From an uncultured Eubacteriales bacterium (GTDB lineage: Bacteria; Bacillota; Clostridia; Christensenellales; Borkfalkiaceae): DNA of 9,315 nucleotides. The notes below the pieces were generated by a model. It was not told where the DNA came from and ran no database searches. It saw nothing but the letters and a program-made list of their open reading frames with translations. Within the stretch, counting starts at the first letter, position 1. Each line of letters opens with the position of its first letter. The stretch lies in NCBI GenBank assembly GCA_902767455.1, contig CACXHH010000194.1, positions 1 to 9,315 of the forward strand, written 5' to 3'. Shown piece after piece: positions 1 to 5,630 of this stretch. The translations under genes were made by a program, and so were the position numbers.

Positions 1-570
1 GAGCGGAGCGACTTTGCCGGTAGCTACGTCGTATATATCGTTGACCTTAACGCCGAGAGTTAGCGAAACGACTTTGTTTTCGGTGATTGCGTCAAACGTT
101 TCTTCGCCGAGAACAGCGGTAAGAATATCGCTTACGAAGTCGCCTATAGTAAATTCGCCGTAAGTCGCAAGCAGGAACTCGGTTACGTCTTCGTTGCCCT
201 TGATAAGGTCGTAGATGTTCTGAACGGTGATGCCGAGAGTAGCGGCGGCGGCTTTGTTGTTGTAGATTTTAGCAAGCGTTTCGGCGTCGAGAACTTCTTC
301 GAGTACTTCGTTTACGGCATCTTTGACAGTAAGTTCGCCGTAGGTCGCGAGCAGGAATTCGGTTACGTCTTTGTTGCCTTTGATAAGATCGTAAATATCT
401 TTGAAATAAATGCCGTAAGTGGCGTTTACGAAAGCGTTTTCGCTTATTCTTTCGGGAACGAACTGCTTGATCGCGTCGCCGAGCGTCAGATCGCCGAACT
501 TGTCAAGGAGATAATCTTCGACCGTTTGGTCGCCGTTGATGAAGTCGTATACGTCGCCGACCGTCAGACC
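1..570 (-). repeat. Tandem 60-residue modules, array 2 (residues 1508-1697)
   Basis: Within the giant protein, residues 1508-1559 (52 residues), 1560-1619 (60), 1620-1679 (60) and 1680 to the edge align as tandem copies. Each starts with a GITVxDIYDLIxG-like half, then TEFLLATYGELTVKD, then a helix-like tail ending near NKxxxxTL. The two full copies are close in DNA too: the segments beginning at 121 and 301, and at 181 and 361, match at most positions with a 180-bp offset. This indicates recent duplication. The array continues past the left edge, so the copy number is unknown. Confidence 0.9.
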
Positions 571-3500
571 GAGCGCCGCGGCAACGAATAAGTTTTCGCG
601 AATATCTTCGGGGATAACGTATTTGAGCCCGTCGTATAAGGAGATGGTTCCGAACAGTTCTTTGACGGTTATCTCACCCATAGCCATATGAACGATATCG
701 TCTACCGTAGGAGCAAAGAGCTTCTGCAAGATGACGGTGTCGCGCCAGTCGGTGGAGATAATTACGTCTGCGATGTCGCTGAGTTCAAGAGTTCCGAGAA
801 GTTCGTGAACGAAGTTCCTGACTCCGTTTTCTTCTTCGACGATCTCTTTGATAGCGGGAACGGAGAGATTGTATATCTTTTCGATGAACTTGTTGAGATT
901 GCCTTCTACGGCGTATTCGTCCGTTTCCTTATTATAAGAAGCTTCGTACTCGAAGGTTTCAACAAGGTCGGAAAGCTCGTCAACGAGCTCTTCGATAACG
1001 TCGCCGACGAGAATATCGTTCCAGAGTATCTCGAACTCGCCGTCTTTAAGTTCGCTGAACTTGTGGTCGAGCAGCTTTTCTACCGCGCGTCTGCCGGTAA
1101 TGAGTTTGTACAGGAACGTTTCGGGATCGCGTTCGAGTATTTCGCAGACGGAAGCGTAAACATCGTAGAGTTTAAGTTCGCCGTAAACGTCGATAAGGAA
1201 TTCGACGGGAGTCTTTTTGCCGGAAGCCAATTCGTAGATACCCCTTACGGTGATACCGTCGAGCGTGACGGAAGCAAACGGCGTGGCGTAAACTTTTGCG
1301 AAGATCTCTTCGCCCATCGCGTCTTCAAGAATCTGACCGAAGATATCGTTGAGCGTGAAGTCGCCAAAGCGTTCCATAAGGAACTGTTCGGCGTCGACCT
1401 TCTTGGTAACGAGTTCGTAAACTTCTTTTACGGTTATTTCGTAGAAGGCGGCAACGACTTTGTTGGCGGCGATCTTTTCGTAAAGTTCTTCGCCCGCGGC
1501 AAGTTTAATATAGTTGCCGAACACTTCTTCCATGGTGAGCATACCGTAAGTATCTACGATAAACTGATCGAGTTTGGTCTTGCCCGTGGCAAGGTTGTAA
1601 ATATCTTCGAAAGTAATATCGAGCGTGAGCTGTACCGCGTAGTTTTCGGTGGCGGTGTTGTAAGTATCGACGCCGAGAGCTTCTTTGAGCGCGTCTTCAA
1701 CGAGATCGCGTACGGTAAGCTTGCCGTAAGTTGCGAGAAGGAATTCTTCGGCTTTCGTTTCGCCCGTGATAAGGTCGCAGATATCGGCTACTCTGATATC
1801 GAAGGTAGCCTTTGCAAAAGCGTTTTCTTTAACGAGTTCGGGAAGTTGGAACATCGCGAACGCGTCGCCTACGAGTATGTCGCCGAAAGTATCTTTGACG
1901 GTGGCTTTGCCGAAAGCTATGCGTACAACGTCGCCGAGAGTGTTGTCGAACACTTTTTCAAGGAACGTTTTGCCGTGCCAGTCGGTGTAGAAAAGGTCTA
2001 CGACGTCGCCGATGACGAATACGTCGAGCGTTTCGGTAGCGAAGCGTTCAAGCTCTTCGCCGTCTTCTATCATAGCCTTGATGTCGGCAACGGTAAGGTT
2101 GTAAACGTTCTCGAAAGCCTTGGCGAATTTGCCTTCGACTTCGTATTTTCCGCTTTCATTATTATATATAGCGGCGTAATCGAAATCTTCCGCGTTTTCT
2201 AAAAGCATGGAAACGAGATCTTCGATAAGGTCGCCGACTAATATATTGTTCCACAAAGCTTCAAAGTTGCCGTCTACGAGTTCGTTGATCTCGTGGTCGA
2301 GAACTTTTTCAACTGCGGGTTTGCCCGTGATGAGTTTGTCGAGAAGCTCTTCCGAATCGATGCCCACAACGGTGCATACCGTTTCGTAAACGTCGCGAAG
2401 CGTGATGCCGTCGAGAAGCTGATGGACGAGAGCCATTATTTCGCCGCCGTTTACGGCGTCGATTATATCGCCGACGGAAACGTTGGCAAGGTTAGTGAAG
2501 AATTCGGGGAGATACTTGGTTTCGACTGCCCAGGCGTCGTCCGCAAACGTAGCGGTAAACGTGTCGGGAGCGACTTTGTTGAGAACGAACCCGAGTACGT
2601 CGCCCACCAAAATCGTGCGGACTTCTTCTTCGGCTTCGATTTTAACTACGCCGTCTTTAACGGTTATTCTGTCGAGAGTGAAGTTGAGAAGAAGGTCGGT
2701 AACGTGCATAAGGTCGCCCGATACCGCGACGCCCTTTTCGGTTTCGACGAGTTTTTCGCCGAGAGCTTTTTCGAGAACGTTATCGATAGCGTCCTGAACG
2801 GGAGCGGCGAAAGTGATAAGGTTGGCGAGCGATATGTAAGCTTTGAAGTTCTCGAAAAGACCGTAGTCTTTACGGAGAGTTTCGACTATCTTGCTCGACA
2901 GGAACTTATCGGCAAACGAATTGAAGAAGCCGTCGCGTTCGTATCTTGCGTCGGTTTTGTCGTAAGCGTAGTTGAGCGGGGACGCGAGAAGGTCAGCCCA
3001 GATCTTGTCTTCGCCAAACGCCTTGGCCGCAAGGTCTACGAGCGTATCGTTGGCAAAGAAGTACATTACCACGGCGGCAGCACCCGCAACGCCGTAGATT
3101 ACGTATTGAACGGTTTTGGGAAGCGCGTTGAGAAGCGCCATGCCTTTTTCGGCCATCCAGCTGCCGTTGTTGAGATTATCTATAATTTCGCCAAAGGAGA
3201 TATTGAGCAGGATCTTAGAGAACTCACCGAGCGATTCTTCAAGGCTACCGTTTAAGTAAACTTCGCCGTTTTCGTAGGCAAGGAAGCTTTGAGCGAGATC
3301 GAACGTGTCGAGAACACTGTAAAGAACGTCGCCCGCGGTGAGTTCCTTGATATCGTTGACGATAGAGTAACCGCTTTCGGCATCGAAGGTGGCGGCTATC
3401 TTCCAGAGTTCCACGTCAAGGAAGTCGCTGAAACCTTGGGTAACGTGCTTGTCGCCCTTATGCCATACGGGATCTTCGTCCGTCTTTTCGTAGCCGAGAA

Positions 3501-5091
3501 CTGCGCCGAACACGTCGCCGATAGTGATATCTTTAAGGATATTTTTAACGGCTTCGGTAACGTTTTCCGACCTTACGGCGGCGATAACGTCGCCGAACGT
3601 CACGTCGAGAACGAGCCCGAGAGCTTCGATACCGACCTGCCAGTTGCCGTTTTCGTCTTTACCGATACCGAACGCGGAGCCGAGATTGACGTCGCCTATC
3701 TTTTCATCGAGCAATTTAAGAGCGTATTCAAGAGAATACTCTTCGCTGATTAAATCGTCTACCGTTATGTTCATAAGACCGTCAATAAGCGGATTGCCGT
3801 GGAGAGTATCCATTATCGATTCGGGAAGTATGGAATCGAGAACGTCGGCTATGCTGACGTTGCCTACGCGGTATTCGATGTTTTCGATAAGGTTGGGGAT
3901 AATGCCTTCAACGCCGTCTTTTAGGATATTGTCGACGGTGATGCTTCCTATGCCTTCGAGTATGGCGGGAAGTTTAGACGTATCCATGAACGTTTCGAGA
4001 ACGGTATAGATGGACATATCGCCTATGACCGCTCTTACCGTATCGATAACGTCGCCGTCGGCGTGGAGAACGGCGTCAAGGTCAAAATCGGCGATAAGAC
4101 CGAGAAGCCCGTTTGCTATCTCGGTGCATTCGGCGTCCTTATACCAGATACCGTCGTCACCCTTGGTGTATCCGAAAACGTAACCTACGGCTATGTTTTC
4201 GCCAAGGTTTTCGAGCGTGAATTCATAAGCTCCGTCTTTCTTCTCGAAAAGGTCGGCAAACGAAAGGTCGCCGATCACTTTCGCGTAATCGCCTATCGTC
4301 TTGCCGAGTTCGGAATCTTTACCGAGAATAGTCGTTATTATTTCGGCTATCGGTTTGTTTCCGATATCTTTAAGTCCGCCTTCGACGAGCTCGGTCATAA
4401 CGTCGGCTCCGTCGGCTATCTCTACGATCGATTTAAGCGGTACGTTCGCGAGAAGGTCCAGAGCGCCGGGCGCGTCGGGCTTGGCGGTATATATGTATTC
4501 GTGCTTGTCTGCGTCGTACGTAGCCTCGAACACGGCGGGGAGCAAGGAGCCTATTTTAAGCCCTTTGAGCGCCGTCATAAGCCCCATCTCTTTGGTGGCT
4601 TCGTCGGAATTCGTGAGTTCGTACAGCGTGTAGTCGGCGAGCTGGGCTTGCGCTTCGGGAGATAAGATCTCGTCCAAAGGTTTGCCTAAGATCGACGGGA
4701 GAACGACGTATAAAGCTCTCATCTTAACGTTGTCAAGGAACTCGTTACTGCCTTTGAGAATACTCAGAAGCGAAACGCCCTTCAACGCGTTGAGGTCTTC
4801 TTCCTTCGCTCCGCTCGTGTCGATGCCCGCTTTTTCAAGGACTTTAACGATATCAAGACCGTATTCCTTTTCCAAGCGATCGAACGTGAATTGATCCGGG
4901 TCTTTCGTCGCGCGGACGACTAACTCGGCAAATTCTTCGAGTGTGTAGTTGTCGAGCTCGGACTCCGTCTGAAGCCCTTTGCCCGCCATCGTCATGGGAC
5001 GAACGTTCTGGTAAGCCCAGTAGATCGGCCCGACGTACGCGATGACGACGCCCAACATAAATGCTAACATTCTTCTTAAAAATCCGCTCAT
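1..5091 (-). CDS. Giant membrane-anchored repeat protein, function unknown (C-terminus beyond window)
   Basis: Reading the minus strand from the ATG at 5091 gives 1697 codons with no stop, still open at base 1, so the protein is longer than 1697 residues. The start is supported by AGGAGAG at 5097-5103, five bases upstream, and by a consensus promoter further up. Residues 1-7 (MSGFLRR) are basic and are followed by a hydrophobic stretch at about 8-27, which fits an N-terminal signal anchor. A second hydrophobic stretch lies at about 661-680. Residues 30-300 look helical and non-repetitive. From about 270 onward, short units with a motif like ITVGD or LTVKD recur dozens of times. Two copies of a W-containing module (around 302-340 and 526-570) precede the modular C-terminal half (see repeat entries). 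Only four cysteines were seen. No enzyme motif, LPxTG or S-layer domain is visible, but the C-terminus is missing. I do not recognise the family. A surface or envelope scaffold or adhesin is an inference from the anchor, size and repeats. Confidence 0.95.
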   Translation of the reverse strand, partial: MSGFLRRMLAFMLGVVIAYVGPIYWAYQNVRPMTMAGKGLQTESELDNYTLEEFAELVVRATKDPDQFTFDRLEKEYGLDIVKVLEKAGIDTSGAKEEDLNALKGVSLLSILKGSNEFLDNVKMRALYVVLPSILGKPLDEILSPEAQAQLADYTLYELTNSDEATKEMGLMTALKGLKIGSLLPAVFEATYDADKHEYIYTAKPDAPGALDLLANVPLKSIVEIADGADVMTELVEGGLKDIGNKPIAEIITTILGKDSELGKTIGDYAKVIGDLSFADLFEKKDGAYEFTLENLGENIAVGYVFGYTKGDDGIWYKDAECTEIANGLLGLIADFDLDAVLHADGDVIDTVRAVIGDMSIYTVLETFMDTSKLPAILEGIGSITVDNILKDGVEGIIPNLIENIEYRVGNVSIADVLDSILPESIMDTLHGNPLIDGLMNITVDDLISEEYSLEYALKLLDEKIGDVNLGSAFGIGKDENGNWQVGIEALGLVLDVTFGDVIAAVRSENVTEAVKNILKDITIGDVFGAVLGYEKTDEDPVWHKGDKHVTQGFSDFLDVELWKIAATFDAESGYSIVNDIKELTAGDVLYSVLDTFDLAQSFLAYENGEVYLNGSLEESLGEFSKILLNISFGEIIDNLNNGSWMAEKGMALLNALPKTVQYVIYGVAGAAAVVMYFFANDTLVDLAAKAFGEDKIWADLLASPLNYAYDKTDARYERDGFFNSFADKFLSSKIVETLRKDYGLFENFKAYISLANLITFAAPVQDAIDNVLEKALGEKLVETEKGVAVSGDLMHVTDLLLNFTLDRITVKDGVVKIEAEEEVRTILVGDVLGFVLNKVAPDTFTATFADDAWAVETKYLPEFFTNLANVSVGDIIDAVNGGEIMALVHQLLDGITLRDVYETVCTVVGIDSEELLDKLITGKPAVEKVLDHEINELVDGNFEALWNNILVGDLIEDLVSMLLENAEDFDYAAIYNNESGKYEVEGKFAKAFENVYNLTVADIKAMIEDGEELERFATETLDVFVIGDVVDLFYTDWHGKTFLEKVFDNTLGDVVRIAFGKATVKDTFGDILVGDAFAMFQLPELVKENAFAKATFDIRVADICDLITGETKAEEFLLATYGKLTVRDLVEDALKEALGVDTYNTATENYAVQLTLDITFEDIYNLATGKTKLDQFIVDTYGMLTMEEVFGNYIKLAAGEELYEKIAANKVVAAFYEITVKEVYELVTKKVDAEQFLMERFGDFTLNDIFGQILEDAMGEEIFAKVYATPFASVTLDGITVRGIYELASGKKTPVEFLIDVYGELKLYDVYASVCEILERDPETFLYKLITGRRAVEKLLDHKFSELKDGEFEILWNDILVGDVIEELVDELSDLVETFEYEASYNKETDEYAVEGNLNKFIEKIYNLSVPAIKEIVEEENGVRNFVHELLGTLELSDIADVIISTDWRDTVILQKLFAPTVDDIVHMAMGEITVKELFGTISLYDGLKYVIPEDIRENLFVAAALGLTVGDVYDFINGDQTVEDYLLDKFGDLTLGDAIKQFVPERISENAFVNATYGIYFKDIYDLIKGNKDVTEFLLATYGELTVKDAVNEVLEEVLDAETLAKIYNNKAAAATLGITVQNIYDLIKGNEDVTEFLLATYGEFTIGDFVSDILTAVLGEETFDAITENKVVSLTLGVKVNDIYDVATGKVAPL
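511..1149 (-). repeat. Super-module copy 2 (residues about 1315-1527)
   Basis: This block aligns with residues about 905-1117 at an offset of 410-411 residues (1230-1233 bp), almost without gaps. Landmarks: LITGRRAVEKLLDHK at 1330 against LITGKPAVEKVLDHE at 920; ILWNDILVGDVIEELV against ALWNNILVGDLIEDLV; a Y-x-VEG strand followed by IYNLSVPAIKEIV against VYNLTVADIKAMI; and TDW at 1447 against 1036. DNA similarity is also obvious (around 1051-1110 versus 2281-2340). Confidence 0.88.
1180..1800 (-). repeat. Tandem 60-residue modules, array 1 (residues 1098-1304)
   Basis: Residues 1098-1157, 1158-1217 and 1218-1278 are three consecutive copies of 60, 60 and 61 residues, and a fourth from 1279 passes into the next super-module. 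Shared landmarks are a DITFEDIYNLATGKT-type start, a central LLATYGKLTVRD or FLMERFGDFTLND segment, and GEE or GVD followed by a helix. These copies are more diverged from each other than those of array 2, so array 1 appears to be older. Confidence 0.85.
1741..2379 (-). repeat. Super-module copy 1 (residues about 905-1117)
   Basis: First copy of the roughly 213-residue block described for 511-1149. It is directly followed by 60-residue array 1, just as copy 2 is followed by array 2. The higher-order unit is therefore super-module plus array of 60-residue modules, present twice inside the window. Some related sequence is visible upstream (RTILVGDVLGFVLNK near residue 826). Confidence 0.88.
3052..3111 (-). 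other. Predicted second membrane segment of giant protein (residues 661-680)
   Basis: The codons read VQYVIYGVAGAAAVVMYFFA, a 20-residue run without charged residues, flanked by K659 and by N681/D682. It is hydrophobic enough to be a transmembrane helix or a buried helical hairpin. If it spans the membrane, the repeat-rich C-terminal half lies on the opposite side from residues 28-660. Confidence 0.45.
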
Positions 5092-5112
5092 GTTTTCTCT
5101 CCTATGAGTCTT

Positions 5113-5126
5113 GTGCCCGAGGGCAC
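5113..5126 (-). promoter_or_regulatory. Small GC hairpin in giant-gene leader
   Basis: GTGCCC and GGGCAC are perfect 6-bp inverted arms around a 2-base centre, lying between the predicted transcription start (about 5141) and the ribosome binding site (5097-5103). It may act as a 5' mRNA stabiliser or a DNA-binding palindrome. There is no T-run after it, so it is not a terminator. Confidence 0.45.
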
Positions 5127-5147
5127 GCGTAATATTTAAGCTTTTAT

Positions 5148-5176
5148 ATTATATATTTATTTCCGTCAAATGTCAA
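5148..5176 (-). promoter_or_regulatory. Consensus SigA promoter of the giant gene
   Basis: On the minus strand, a perfect -35 TTGACA (5171-5176) is followed by exactly 17 bases and a perfect -10 TATAAT (5148-5153). Transcription should start near 5141 and give a leader of about 50 bases before the ATG at 5091. A fully consensus promoter predicts strong housekeeping expression unless repressed. Confidence 0.9.
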
Positions 5177-5261
5177 TATCTATCGTTAAAATTTTTTTAT
5201 ATATTTTTTTACAGTATAAATCGGTTTTTGACTTCTTCGCAACGCAAAACGGGCCAAAAAC

Positions 5262-5325
5262 CGCCACGTTTTAACGAAAAGTCGGGCTATAGGTCGATTA
5301 TCGGCTCGTTTTGCTTTCGCCGTGC
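5262..5325 (-). repeat. Dispersed intergenic repeat, copy A (diverged)
   Basis: On the minus strand the core reads GATAATCGACCTATAG, differing at two of 16 positions from the core of copies B and C. Similarity to copy B extends beyond the core: GCAAAA before it, and ATAGCCC, then CTTTT and AAAA-rich sequence after it. The exact ends are uncertain. Confidence 0.6.
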
Positions 5326-5408
5326 TCTCGAAAAACGATAAAAACGCGCCGAAGTTTCGTTCAAAAATAATTTGCCTCACCGCCACGCGTAATTTTAGTA
5401 AAATTTAT

Positions 5409-5437
5409 GCGGGTTTTTGAGCACCAACCCGCTTTTT
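5409..5437 (+). terminator. Terminator-like hairpin, plus orientation
   Basis: GCGGGTT (from 5410) and AACCCGC (ending at 5432) form 7-bp arms around a 10-base loop and are followed on the plus strand by five T's (5433-5437). No plus-strand gene ends nearby. It may serve as a barrier to antisense transcription into the peptidase, or be part of the diverged repeat. Confidence 0.35.
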
Positions 5438-5514
5438 CAAGCTTTTGAAAGGCTCTTTTCGCGCGTTCAACTTCCTTTTTCGTCGCGATTTTTCTTAAAT
5501 GTTCCCCGCAAACC

Positions 5515-5590
5515 GCGCAAACTAAAACCCCGCTTTTTACAAAAAGCGGGGCTATAAGGCGATTATCGGGGCTTTTTGCCAAACGGCAAA
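5515..5590 (-). repeat. Dispersed intergenic repeat, copy B
   Basis: The 16-base core CTATAAGGCGATTATC (plus strand, 5552-5567) is identical to copy C at 8800-8815 and differs at two bases from copy A at 5287-5302. Copy B contains the peptidase terminator, which suggests that the element supplied the terminator or was fixed as one. Confidence 0.7.
5523..5551 (-). terminator. Intrinsic terminator of the M13 peptidase gene
   Basis: On the minus strand, CCCCGCTTTTT and AAAAAGCGGGG form a perfect 11-bp stem (5528-5551) with a 2-base centre, followed by TTTTAGTTT. It lies about 80 bases downstream of the peptidase stop codon at 5631. The T-tract is on the minus side only, so it works in that direction. 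It overlaps copy B of the dispersed repeat. Confidence 0.82.
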
Positions 5591-5593
5591 AAG
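5572..5593 (-). other. Hairpin just after the peptidase gene
   Basis: CTTTTTGCC and GGCAAAAAG are perfect 9-bp inverted arms around a 4-base loop, 38 bases after the peptidase stop codon. There is no T-run directly after it on the minus strand, so it is more likely an mRNA 3'-end stabiliser or part of the repeat than a terminator in its own right. Confidence 0.5.
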
Positions 5594-5630
5594 AATTCGG
5601 AATTATAGAAATTATGAATACGGAAAGATT

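Larger units (their letters stand above)
5092..5630. other. Intergenic region between peptidase and giant gene
   Basis: This 539-base stretch holds, from the right, a 9-bp-arm hairpin at 5572-5593, the peptidase terminator, two diverged copies of a dispersed repeat, a plus-oriented terminator-like hairpin at 5409-5437, a very A/T-rich tract (about 5141-5220) and the giant gene's promoter and leader. Small minus-strand open frames of 66 and 73 codons cover the repeats but lack ribosome binding sites; one would need a TTG start. I do not call them genes. Confidence 0.75.

Noticed and set aside
1..570. CRISPR-like regular repeats
   Set aside because: The 180-bp periodicity is in-frame protein repetition with diverged copies, without short identical repeats separated by unique spacers.
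688..2202. 504-codon plus-strand open frame
   Set aside because: It is antisense and in register with the giant minus-strand gene, has no ribosome binding site, and its sequence is the complement of the repeat modules. It is open only because of codon bias.
2293..4665. Plus-strand open frames of 100-320 codons
   Set aside because: They are all shadows of the giant gene, without start signals or recognisable domains.
5287..5302. Repeat core read as a promoter -10 (GATAAT)
   Set aside because: No -35 box is found at 16-18 bp upstream in any of the three copies, and better promoters exist for the neighbouring genes.
5186..5582. Two small minus-strand frames of 66 and 73 codons
   Set aside because: They lie on repeat copies and the peptidase terminator, lack ribosome binding sites, and one needs a TTG start. 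They are kept only as a question in the findings.
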